Source: CAVPTL01 sp963794415 (GTDB lineage Bacteria; Actinomycetota; Thermoleophilia; Gaiellales; JAICJC01). From it: a stretch of DNA of 64,000 nucleotides. Of the stretch, positions 26,717-35,877 are shown one piece after another (position 1 is the stretch's first letter; each line of letters opens with the position of its first letter). The translations under genes and the position numbers were made by a program. The notes beneath the pieces are model-generated. The model had not been told where the DNA came from, did no database searches, and saw nothing but the letters and a program-made list of their open reading frames with translations. The stretch covers positions 496,001 to 560,000 of the forward strand of contig CAWCDI010000001.1 of NCBI GenBank assembly GCA_963794415.1, read 5' to 3'.

Positions 26717-27424
26717 ATGAGCATTTCACGCATTCTGATCGCCGAGGACGACTCGGTCATCGCATCTGTCATGGCCACGCACCTGCGCCACGCCGGATTC
26801 ACCGTAGAGGTTGCGGCGACGGGCGACAAGGCCATGCGAAAGCTCCGCTTCGAGCGCCCCGACGCCGCAGTCGTCGATCTGATGCTGCCGGGCATGGACG
26901 GCTGGGCGATCACGGAGGAGCTGCGCGCCGAGGGCTCGCAGATGCCGGTGATCGTCATCAGCGCGCGTGGATCCGAGCAGGACAAGGTGCACGCCCTCGG
27001 CCTGGGCGCAGACGACTACCTCGCAAAGCCGTTCGGCATGGCCGAGCTGGTCGCCCGGGTGCAGGCGGCGCTGCGGCGCTCGCGGCTTGGGGTGAGCACG
27101 GCTGACTCCGCCGAGCGCATCGAGGTCTCGGGGCTCGTGATCGATCCCGACCTGCACCGCGCGGAGCTCGCCGGCGAGGATGTGGGCCTCACAGCGCTCG
27201 AGTTCCGGCTGCTCTACGTGCTGGCGGCCGATCAGGGCCGCGCGCTCACGCGTGATCAGCTGCAGCAGCGGGTGTGGGGCGTGCCGTACCGCGCCCGCGA
27301 TCGCTCGGTGGATGTCTGCGTGCGGAAGCTGCGGCTGAAGCTCGACCGCGATAGCGCGCAGCACACCTACATCCAGACGCACCACGGCGTCGGATACCGC
27401 TTCGACCCGGTCGTGAAGTCCTAG
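26717..27424 (+). CDS. OmpR/PhoB-type response regulator (orphan)
   Basis: DNA-binding response regulator of 235 residues. The receiver domain has acidic residues D11 and D12, phosphoacceptor D54 in VVDLMLPGMDG, and the lysine in YLAKPFGMAEL. The winged-helix domain has LTALEFRLLYVLAADQGRAL and YIQTHHGVGYRF. No histidine kinase is adjacent, so its partner is elsewhere. Its 3' end borders the seven-copy repeat array; any link with those direct CAAnTGGC boxes is speculative. Confidence 0.92.
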   Translation: MSISRILIAEDDSVIASVMATHLRHAGFTVEVAATGDKAMRKLRFERPDAAVVDLMLPGMDGWAITEELRAEGSQMPVIVISARGSEQDKVHALGLGADDYLAKPFGMAELVARVQAALRRSRLGVSTADSAERIEVSGLVIDPDLHRAELAGEDVGLTALEFRLLYVLAADQGRALTRDQLQQRVWGVPYRARDRSVDVCVRKLRLKLDRDSAQHTYIQTHHGVGYRFDPVVKS

Positions 27425-27630
27425 CGCCACCGGCGGTGTAGCGGAGCGGAGTTTCGGCAATTCGGGCGTGGTAGGTGCGCCCGCTGTCGTCTGGGTGCAA
27501 GCGCTCTGGGAGTGATTCGCTGGAGGGCGGGTTTCCGGGTTTAAAGGAAATTGAGAGCGGTTGCTGCTGGGGGCGGGCAAGTCTGGCCGGGTGGTGTGGC
27601 GGGTGGCAGTGGGGGTGGGGGGTGTTCGGG

Positions 27631-28556
27631 TGTCACGGAAGGCAATTGGCATTGACGTGTACCGCCAAGTGGCGCCGGTCGAGCGTGGTGAGGTTCGAGG
27701 TGTACGGTCGTAGCGCAAGTACGGCAGGCTGGCGCCGTGATCTTGCGGGCTACGCAGAAGGGTTCGGCAGGGGCGACGGTCACGGATTCCAAATGGCATT
27801 GACGTGCACCGCCAAGTGGCGCCGGTTGAGGGTGGGGAGGTTCGGGCTGTGCGGTCGTAGCGCAGGGACGGCGGGCTGGTGCGGTGATCTTGCAGGTCTC
27901 GCAGAGGAGCTCGGCAGGGGGCGACGTGTCACAGATCCCAAATGGCATTGACGCGCACCGCCAACTGGCGCCGGTCGAGCGTGGTGAGGTTCGAGGCGTG
28001 CGGTCGTAGCGCGAAATCGGCAGGTGTGCTCCAGGAGTGTGATGCCGGCGCAGGCGAGTTCAGCAGGATCAATGTGTCACGAGTTTCAAATGGCATTGAC
28101 GCGCACCGCCAATTGGCATCTCCAGTCGGCCACAGCGGCGGTATCGCGATTGTGATGGAGAAGAGCCGAGGTGACGACCCTGAATAGTCCAGCAAGCCGG
28201 TTGTCGACGCGAGTCGAAGGTGTCACAGACGCCAAGTGGCATGCGCTCTCACCGCCAAATGGCGCACGCTCCGAGGCAGAGTTCGCCGAAGGGGTATCGA
28301 ATCGAGTAATCGCGAGTCTGATCCGGTCGATCCAGGTGGGTCGCAGCCCTGCAAGCCTCTCGGGAACCGTGCCAGAATTCAATTGGCATCGACACGCACC
28401 GCCAAGTGGCGTACCCGGGATCGCCTGAGGGGCCGCAGGTCGCTCAACTGCGATAAGCAGCGAACACAGGCGGCAGATCCAGCAGAATCTGCGGCCGATC
28501 CAGCGCGCGGAAGTGTGACGAAACCCAATTGGCATCGACACGCACCGCCAATTGGC
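27631..28556. repeat. Seven-copy array of a three-box motif with about 147-bp spacing
   Basis: The 1.17 kb between the response regulator (ends 27424) and ugpC (ends 28598) has no gene. It holds seven copies of TGTCAC-N6-CAAnTGGC-N15-CAAnTGGC; the middle reads ATTGACGCGCACCGC with small changes. First CAAnTGGC boxes start at 27643, 27790, 27939, 28087, 28233, 28380 and 28526, giving intervals of 147, 149, 148, 146, 147 and 146. The two boxes are 23 bp apart in every copy. TGTCAC (or one-base variants) is 12 bp before the first box in six copies. Spacers after copies 1-3 resemble each other (GGTCGTAGCGC); those after copies 4-6 are unrelated in sequence but equal in length. Bases 27425-27630 show nothing recognisable. 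Confidence 0.9.
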
Positions 28557-28597
28557 ATACACCACGCAGAGCCTCAATCAGGCCCTCCGAGCGCCGC

Positions 28598-29767
<1,170 letters not shown>

Positions 29768-29798
29768 ATTCCGTTTCCCTCCCTCGCGTCGAAGCTTG

Positions 29799-30812
29799 TC
29801 AGGTGAGACTGCCGGCGGTCAAACTCCTGCGCACCTGCCGGGCCGCCGCAGCGGCCGCCGCCGCGCTGCGCCCGTCGATCAGATCCAGCCCGAGCAGCGC
29901 GGCACCCACCACCGGCGGGGCATCGACCTTCACGATCCGCGCGTGGGGCGCGGCCACGGCGAGGCCGGCCCGGACCGTGCCGTGAAAGAGCGCGCTCTCG
30001 CTGCGGATGATCCCGCCGCCAAGCACCAGGTCAAACTCGCGCTGGGCGATCCGCAGCCGCTGGATCGCCGCGCGCGCCATATTCACGAGCTCGTCGGCCA
30101 GCCCGCTGACCAGACGGCCCGCGACCTCGTCGCCGTCGTCGGCTACCGCCAGCACGACGGGAGCGAGCTCGATCACGCGACGTGACTCGATCTCGCCGAG
30201 GTGGATCCTCTCGAGCACCTGAGCCGGGGTACGCAGACCGAAATGGTCGGGGATGACGCGCTCGAGCTGGGTGCGCGGGCCGCGGCCGTCGCGTGCGCGG
30301 ATGGTCGCGCCGATCGCGCCCACAGAGAGGTCTCCGCCGCCCCCGAAACCATCCCCTGAGATGGCTCCCAGAGCGGGGAAGCGCACGGTGCGACCGTCGG
30401 GGCCAACCCCGGCGCAGTTGAGGCCCGTCCCGCACACGACCCCGACGCCCCAGCCGCTCTCGGTACCAGCCCGCAGCACCGCGAACGTGTCGTTTCGAAG
30501 CAGCACCCGCTCGGCGACGCCGATCGAGCGAAGCGCGGGGATGATCCGCCGGTCGTCCACGGGCAGGTCGGCGCCGGACAGGCAGAATGACCCGACATCG
30601 GCAACCGGCCCGGCGTCGGGGTCGATTCCCGCCGCCCGTGCCGCGGCCATGATGCCGGCGTGCAGCGTGACGAGCGAGCCGGCGTGCCCGTCGGGTGAGA
30701 ACGGCGCAGCGCCCACCCGCAGCCCCGCGAGCAGCTTCCCGCCACGCGAGAGCAGCGCGATGTCGGTCTTCGTGCCCCCGGCGTCCACTGCGAGGACGGC
30801 CGCGCGCGCCAT
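29799..30812 (-). CDS. BadF/BadG/BcrA-type ATPase, N-acetylglucosamine kinase-like
   Basis: Predicted sugar or amino-sugar kinase of the ASKHA fold, 337 residues. The phosphate-binding loop is VLAVDAGGTKTDIALLSRGG, the second is GVVCGTGLNCAGVGPDG, and ALGAISGDGFGGGGDLSVGA follows. The frame is open upstream, but the ATG at 30812 overlaps the deacetylase stop (TGATG). The neighbouring deacetylase, SIS isomerase and GH4 glycosidase suggest the substrate is an amino sugar such as GlcNAc. A paralogue lies at 50.3 kb. Confidence 0.82.
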   Translation of the reverse strand: MARAAVLAVDAGGTKTDIALLSRGGKLLAGLRVGAAPFSPDGHAGSLVTLHAGIMAAARAAGIDPDAGPVADVGSFCLSGADLPVDDRRIIPALRSIGVAERVLLRNDTFAVLRAGTESGWGVGVVCGTGLNCAGVGPDGRTVRFPALGAISGDGFGGGGDLSVGAIGATIRARDGRGPRTQLERVIPDHFGLRTPAQVLERIHLGEIESRRVIELAPVVLAVADDGDEVAGRLVSGLADELVNMARAAIQRLRIAQREFDLVLGGGIIRSESALFHGTVRAGLAVAAPHARIVKVDAPPVVGAALLGLDLIDGRSAAAAAAAARQVRRSLTAGSLT

Positions 30813-31420
30813 CAGGCCGCCACCTCGTCGAGGGTGACGGGCGTGGCACCCATCCCGCGCAGCGCGTCGAGCAGGGCGGGGAGCGCCCTCACCGTGACCG
30901 CGGGCCACGCGTGCATCAGCACCACGGCGCCGTCGCCGTGGGCGCGCACGCCCTCGACCACTCGATCGACGAGCAGCCGCTCGGTGGTCTCGGGATCCCA
31001 GTCGTTGGGGTCGATGTCCCAGTGGTGGTCGGTGTAGCCGGCGCCGGAGAGGGCGGCGAGCACGCGCGGGTCGTCATGGCCGTCGCCCCACGGGCACCGA
31101 AACCATGGCCGCGGATCGATTCCGGTGCTCTCCGTGATCGCCTCCTGGGCCTCTGCGAGGTCTGCGGCTATCCCCTCGTCGGAGAGGAGTGGCATTCTGG
31201 CGTGGAAATGGGAGTGGCTTCCGACCAGATGGCCGTCGCCGGCGATCTGGCGGGCGGTCTCGGGGTAGGCGGTGGCCCAGCGGCCCTGCACGAAGAACGT
31301 GGCGGGCACGTGCTCGACCCGCAGCAGGTCCACGAGAAGCGATCCGTCGGGATTACTGCCGGGCCTGTCGGGCAGCTCGGCGTCGATCGTCAGGGCGACG
31401 CGCAGCGGGGAGTCACTCAC
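30812..31420 (-). CDS. Polysaccharide deacetylase (NodB/CE4) family protein
   Basis: Metal-dependent deacetylase of N-acetylated sugars, 202 residues and without a signal peptide, so probably cytoplasmic. The NodB motifs are ALTIDAELPD (catalytic and metal Asp), HLVGSHSHFHARM (metal histidines) and FRCPWGDGHDDPRVLAAL, with GAVVLMHAWPAV near the end. A cytoplasmic location suggests it acts on imported or phosphorylated amino sugars rather than on polymer. Its start overlaps the SIS gene end by 8 bases and its stop overlaps the kinase start. Confidence 0.85.
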   Translation of the reverse strand: MSDSPLRVALTIDAELPDRPGSNPDGSLLVDLLRVEHVPATFFVQGRWATAYPETARQIAGDGHLVGSHSHFHARMPLLSDEGIAADLAEAQEAITESTGIDPRPWFRCPWGDGHDDPRVLAALSGAGYTDHHWDIDPNDWDPETTERLLVDRVVEGVRAHGDGAVVLMHAWPAVTVRALPALLDALRGMGATPVTLDEVAA

Positions 31421-32471
31421 GCGTGGTCACCTTGTGCGCCACCGAGTAGGAGCCCGGCTCGAGGCCGCGCAGGTTGGCTAGCCGCCACGAGAGCAGCTGC
31501 AGCGGCACGATCGCGGCCGCCGACGCCATTCCCGGCCCGACGTCTCCGATGCCGACAGTGGTCGCCCCATCCGGTCCTCTACCGTCACGGGTCACGGCGA
31601 GCACCGCGGCTCCCGACTCCACCAGCTCGCCCGCAAGCCCCAGATCCATGGCCTCGGTCGCCGGCTCGACAGCGATCACGACCGCGCCGAGGCTGGGGGA
31701 GGCGAGCTCCAGCGGGCCGTGCCTGAACTGGGCCGTTTGCAGGGACTCAGCCGGGAAGCGAGCGGCCTCCTTGAGGGTGAGCGCGCCCATCTCGGCGGCC
31801 GGCCGGCCATGACCGCGCGCCATGATGGCGAGCGCCCCGCGGTCGTCCAGCCACTCGCCCAGCCGCGTCGCCTGCTCCTCGGCGTCGGCGACCAGCCGTG
31901 CCACCGACTCGGCGGCCCTGGCGTAGGCATCCGGGTCGCCGGCAGGGGCGCCGAGCGCCACCGCGAGCTCGCGCAGCAGCACGAGCGTGGCATCGAAGGT
32001 CATGGTGGAGGGCCCGTGCTCCTCGCCGGCGGCGGTATCGAGCGCGATGTCCGCGCAGCCGGCAAGCGTGTTGGCGAGGCCGTTGGTCACGCTCACCACG
32101 AGGGGTGGGCGCTCACGCTCCCTCAGCGCCTGGACGACGCGCACCGGCTCGGCGCTCTCGCCCGACTGGCTCACGCAGATCACGAGCGTCCGCTCGGTGA
32201 TTGTCGGCATGCGGAAGTGGAGGAGCTCGGCCGAATCCACCATCGACGTCGCGATCCCTGCCTGAGCGAGGGTGGTGACCGGTGCGTAGCAGGCGAAGTT
32301 GGACGAGCCCATGCCGGTGAAGAGGATCCCGTCTGCGCCGGCGAGCCGGGCGGTCACCGAGGCGAGCGAATCGCGCTGGTCGGATGCTGCCCGGGCGGCT
32401 CGGAGAATGGCATCGGGCTGCCCGGCGATCTCGGCCAGGAATCTATCAGGAAACTTTCCTAACGATTGCAT
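31413..32471 (-). CDS. SIS-domain sugar isomerase/deaminase (GlmS C-terminal/AgaS-like)
   Basis: Protein of 352 residues with two SIS domains that bind phosphorylated sugars, likely an amino-sugar-6-phosphate deaminase or isomerase. First domain: ILFTGMGSSNFACYAPVTTL and LVICVSQSGESAEPVRVVQA. Second domain: LAIMARGHGRPAAEMGALTL and LKEAARFPAESLQTAQFRHG. It lacks the glutaminase domain of GlmS. First gene of the SIS-deacetylase-kinase-ugpC operon. Its start codon is 25 bases from that of the divergent GH4 gene, and the ROK-type operator lies within its codons 4-8. Confidence 0.88.
   Translation of the reverse strand: MQSLGKFPDRFLAEIAGQPDAILRAARAASDQRDSLASVTARLAGADGILFTGMGSSNFACYAPVTTLAQAGIATSMVDSAELLHFRMPTITERTLVICVSQSGESAEPVRVVQALRERERPPLVVSVTNGLANTLAGCADIALDTAAGEEHGPSTMTFDATLVLLRELAVALGAPAGDPDAYARAAESVARLVADAEEQATRLGEWLDDRGALAIMARGHGRPAAEMGALTLKEAARFPAESLQTAQFRHGPLELASPSLGAVVIAVEPATEAMDLGLAGELVESGAAVLAVTRDGRGPDGATTVGIGDVGPGMASAAAIVPLQLLSWRLANLRGLEPGSYSVAHKVTTRE
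32448..32460. promoter_or_regulatory. ROK-type operator, copy 1
   Basis: AGGAAACTTTCCT is a perfect 13-bp palindrome; the 17-bp context TCAGGAAACTTTCCTAA matches the copy at 44782-44794 except for the central base and one flank. It sits at the beginning of the SIS gene, just downstream of its promoter, where a bound repressor would block transcription; it is about 23 bases from the GH4 -10 box. Confidence 0.65.
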
Positions 32472-32478
32472 GGCGCGT

Positions 32479-32488
32479 ACGTTACACT
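32479..32488. promoter_or_regulatory. Overlapping divergent -10 boxes for SIS and GH4 genes
   Basis: Minus strand TAACGT (32479-32484), preceded by TG, lies 7 bases before the SIS ATG. Plus strand TACACT (32483-32488) lies 8 bases before the GH4 ATG. They share two bases, so both transcripts would be leaderless and the two promoters cannot be occupied together. No good -35 hexamer is visible for either. Confidence 0.45.
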
Positions 32489-32496
32489 GGTTTGCC

Positions 32497-33771
32497 ATGG
32501 GAGTGAAGATCGCAGTTATCGGCGCGGGCAGCACGTACACGCCTGAGCTGGTCGAGGGCTTCGGGCTGCGGGCCAGGGCGCTTGCCATCGACGAGCTCGT
32601 GCTGCACGACATCGATGCCGGCAGGCTCGCGATCGTCGGCGGACTGGCCGAGCGGATCATGGCCAAGCTGGAGTTTCCCGGCAAGCTCACGCTCACCACC
32701 AACCGCGAGGAGGCCATCACCGGTGCCTCGTTCGTGCTGGTGCAGATCCGCGTGGGCGGGCTGCAGGCGCGGTTGCGCGACGAGACGATCCCGGCGCAGT
32801 TCGGGTGCCTGGGCCAGGAGACCACGGGGGCCGGCGGGTTTGCCAAGGCGCTTCGCACCATCCCCGTGCTGCTCGATATCGCCGAGGACACGGCGCGGCT
32901 GGGCGCCGAGGGCGCGTGGCTCCTCGACTTCACCAACCCCGCGGGCCTCGTCACCCAGGCGCTGATCGACCACGGGCACCGCGCCATCGGCCTCTGCAAC
33001 ATCCCCATCGGGTTCCAGCGGATGCTGGCCAGGCAGCTGGGGGTCGAGCCGGCCCAGGTGCAGCTCGAGCACGTCGGCCTGAACCACCTCTCCTGGGAGC
33101 GGGGCGTGTTCGTGGACGGCGAGGACAGGCTGCCGGGGCTCATCGATGTCTACGCCGACCAGCTCGCCGAGGAGGTCGATCTGCCGGGCTCCGTCATCCG
33201 GCTGACGCGCTCCATTCCAAGCTACTACCTGCATTACTTCTACTTCACGGCAGAGGCGCTGGCCGCGCAGGCCACCGAGAAGCCGCGTGCCCAGGCCGTG
33301 ATGGAGATCGAGGCCGAGCTGCTCGAGATGTACGCCGATCCGGCGCTCGACATCAAGCCGAAGCTCCTCGAGCAGCGCGGCGGTGCCTTCTACTCGGAGG
33401 CATCGGCGATGCTGGTCGAATCGCTCCTGCTCGACGCCGGCGACGTGCAGGTCGTGAACGTCAGAAACGCCGGCTCGATCCCGAACATCGACGAGAACGC
33501 CGTCGTGGAGGTGCCGTGCACGATCTCGGCCGCCGGCGCGATCCCGCTACCTCAGCGGCCCCTGCCGCCCGAGATGCTCGGGCTGGTGCAGCAGGTGAAG
33601 GCCTACGAGTGGCTCACCGTGCAGGCCGCCGTCACGGGCGATCGCGACACCGCGGTGAAGGCGCTCATGGCCAATCCGCTGGTGGCCACGTTCGAGCGCG
33701 CAGCGCCGCTTGCAGAGGCGCTGATCGAGGCCAACCGCGAGTACCTCCCGCGGTTCTTCGCGACCGCCTGA
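32497..33771 (+). CDS. Glycoside hydrolase family 4 (6-phospho-beta-glucosidase-like)
   Basis: NAD+- and Mn2+-dependent glycosidase acting by oxidation and elimination, usually on 6-phospho-glycosides. 424 residues. The NAD loop is IGAGSTYTPELVEG; the Mn2+ ligands are C167 in GLCNIP and H197 in GLNHLSW; QETTGAGGFAKALR is the family hallmark. The ATG at 32497 follows TACACT by 8 bases. No PTS genes are present, so the substrate may be phosphorylated inside the cell by the nearby kinases, or this member may use unphosphorylated glycosides. Divergent from the SIS operon and sharing its operator region. Confidence 0.9.
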   Translation: MGVKIAVIGAGSTYTPELVEGFGLRARALAIDELVLHDIDAGRLAIVGGLAERIMAKLEFPGKLTLTTNREEAITGASFVLVQIRVGGLQARLRDETIPAQFGCLGQETTGAGGFAKALRTIPVLLDIAEDTARLGAEGAWLLDFTNPAGLVTQALIDHGHRAIGLCNIPIGFQRMLARQLGVEPAQVQLEHVGLNHLSWERGVFVDGEDRLPGLIDVYADQLAEEVDLPGSVIRLTRSIPSYYLHYFYFTAEALAAQATEKPRAQAVMEIEAELLEMYADPALDIKPKLLEQRGGAFYSEASAMLVESLLLDAGDVQVVNVRNAGSIPNIDENAVVEVPCTISAAGAIPLPQRPLPPEMLGLVQQVKAYEWLTVQAAVTGDRDTAVKALMANPLVATFERAAPLAEALIEANREYLPRFFATA

Positions 33772-33816
33772 TCCCGGCCGGTGGGGGAGCCGGGGCGACC
33801 GCTATCATCGCCGGTC

Positions 33817-35775
33817 ATGCCGTCCCTTCCGCGAGCGGGCACGCTCTCAGCAGATCTGCCACTCACCACCGCCTCGGACGACAGGATCGACCGGGTGCGA
33901 TTTGCGCGCCACATCGCCAACTCCATCGCGCTGGCGCCGCCGCAGGGACTCGTGCTGGGCCTCCACGGCGGCCCGGGGAGCGGCAAGACCACGGTCGCGA
34001 ACTTCGTGCGCGCCGAGCTGGCCGACTCGCCATCGACCGCGGTCCTCGAGTTCAATCCATGGCTCTACGAGGACGATGCCGACCTCGGCGCGCGGTTTCT
34101 CTCGGTGCTGGCGCCCGCATTTGCCGGCGGCGCGGCCCCGGGTGACCTGCGCGGCGCCGATCTGCTCGCGCTGCGCGACCGGCTGGCCGAGACGCTGCGC
34201 CACCAGCGGATGCGCTTCGTGGTGGTCATCGACGACATCGACCGGATCCCGGCCGAGCGGCGCTCGGAGCTCACGCGGCTGGTGAAGCTGGTGGCGGCGC
34301 TGCCCAACGTGATCTACCTGATGGTTTTCGACCGCTCTGCCGCCGACTCGACCGACGTCGCCCGCCTCGTGCAGGTGCCGTTCGACCTGCCCCTGCCGGA
34401 GAGCGGCGGCCTCTCGACGATGTTCCTGGACGGGCTGCGCGACCTGCTCGAGCGACACCCCGCGGCGGCCGTCGTCACCGAGCACCACTGGCGCCAAATC
34501 TACACTCCGGGGATAGAAGCGCTCCTTCGCTCGCCCCGCGACGTGGTGCGGTTCCTGAACGTCCTTCGGCTCTCCTACCCGCCGGTCGCGTCCGAGGTGA
34601 ACACCGCCGACTTCATCGCCGTCGAGGGCCTGCGGCTGTTCCTGCCCGAGGTCTACATGCTCATCCGTAACACCCCGGAGCGGTTTGCCGGCAACAACCG
34701 GGCGCGCACCGCGCTCACTGCCGACTCGGAGCTGCAGGAGTTCCACGATGGCTGGATCCAGTCGGTGCCCGCCGAGATCCGGCTCGCCATCATCACGCTG
34801 ATGCTGCGGGTGTTCCCCGCGGTTCCCGACCAGCCGAGCCTCATCATCCACCGAGACGCGCCCGGCGAGAACACCCGCCCGGAGCTTCGGATCGCGACCC
34901 CCGAGCTCTTCTCCATCTACTTCCAGTTCGTCGTCCCCGGGAGCGTGGTGTCGAACGCCGACATGGACTCCTACATGGCCGACGCCGAGGACAAGCAGCG
35001 GTTCGGCGCGCTGCTCCTGCGGCTGGGCGGCGAGCGCGACACCGCCGGTGTGAGCCGCCTGGGAACCGTTCTGGAGCGAATGCGGGACGTGGCCGGGGAC
35101 ATACCCCCGGAACCCCGCAAGACCATCCTGAAGACCGTCCTGGGGATCGGCGACGAGCTCGGACTCGTTCGCGACACCGCCACCAGGGAGCTCATCTGGG
35201 CGTTTCTGGGCCACATGGCCGAGCCCGAGCGCTTCAGCCTGCTCGAGCGGGCGCTCGCCCGGGGCGAGTCGCCGGCGATGGCCGTGTGGATCGTGTCGGA
35301 GCTGGGCCTCGAGCACGGCCACGGCGGCGGCACCAACGACATGCCCGAGGACGAGCGGCTGGTCACCCTCGACCATCTCGTCGAGCTCGAGCAGGTGGGC
35401 CTCGGCCGCATCCGCGAGGCTGCCGCCAATGGGACGCTGCTCACGCTTCCGGCCCTCGCGATGGTGCTCTCGTGCTGGCAGACGTGGGACAGGCCCGAGT
35501 GCATCAAGTGGGTGTCCGAGGCCGCTGCGAGCGACGATGCGCTGATCGCGATCGTCGCGGCGCACATGGTGCGGGTGCGCGACCGCGACGCCGATCTGGG
35601 CACGCACGGCGCCTACCGGCTCGATCCCGAGACCATCCGCCCGCTGATCTCGCCCGACCTCATCATCGCCCGCATCCGCCAGCTGGCCCGCGAGGGCCGC
35701 GGCGGTGAGGCCTCGGTGGCGCTCGATCAGTTCGTGGTCGAATACGAGCTGCGCCAGGCAGACCCGCCTCGATAA
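33817..35775 (+). CDS. KAP-family P-loop NTPase
   Basis: 652-residue NTPase of the KAP group in the STAND/AAA+ branch. Walker A is LHGGPGSGKTTVANFVRAEL, the EFNPWLYEDD motif that typifies KAP follows, and Walker B is FVVVIDDIDRIP. The SPRDVVRFLNVLRLSYPPV segment is the arginine-containing sensor region. The long C-terminal half (residues 300-652) is helical and resembles no named domain. The transmembrane helices usually inserted in KAP proteins are not evident. Several KAP NTPases (such as PifA) act in phage exclusion, so a defence role is possible but unproven. TATCAT sits 8 bases before the ATG (leaderless). Confidence 0.85.
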   Translation: MPSLPRAGTLSADLPLTTASDDRIDRVRFARHIANSIALAPPQGLVLGLHGGPGSGKTTVANFVRAELADSPSTAVLEFNPWLYEDDADLGARFLSVLAPAFAGGAAPGDLRGADLLALRDRLAETLRHQRMRFVVVIDDIDRIPAERRSELTRLVKLVAALPNVIYLMVFDRSAADSTDVARLVQVPFDLPLPESGGLSTMFLDGLRDLLERHPAAAVVTEHHWRQIYTPGIEALLRSPRDVVRFLNVLRLSYPPVASEVNTADFIAVEGLRLFLPEVYMLIRNTPERFAGNNRARTALTADSELQEFHDGWIQSVPAEIRLAIITLMLRVFPAVPDQPSLIIHRDAPGENTRPELRIATPELFSIYFQFVVPGSVVSNADMDSYMADAEDKQRFGALLLRLGGERDTAGVSRLGTVLERMRDVAGDIPPEPRKTILKTVLGIGDELGLVRDTATRELIWAFLGHMAEPERFSLLERALARGESPAMAVWIVSELGLEHGHGGGTNDMPEDERLVTLDHLVELEQVGLGRIREAAANGTLLTLPALAMVLSCWQTWDRPECIKWVSEAAASDDALIAIVAAHMVRVRDRDADLGTHGAYRLDPETIRPLISPDLIIARIRQLAREGRGGEASVALDQFVVEYELRQADPPR

Positions 35776-35877
35776 TTCGGTTTCACATTCGAAAACCGTG
35801 TGAGTGAGGGTCGTACTGCATAGCAATCTGCCCGAGTTTGGGCATAATCGACGTTGATGCTCTCAGGGGGTACACGC

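Noticed and set aside
27631..28556. CRISPR array
   Set aside because: Repeats are imperfect, spacers are about 100 bases, spacers 1-3 resemble each other, and no cas genes are nearby.
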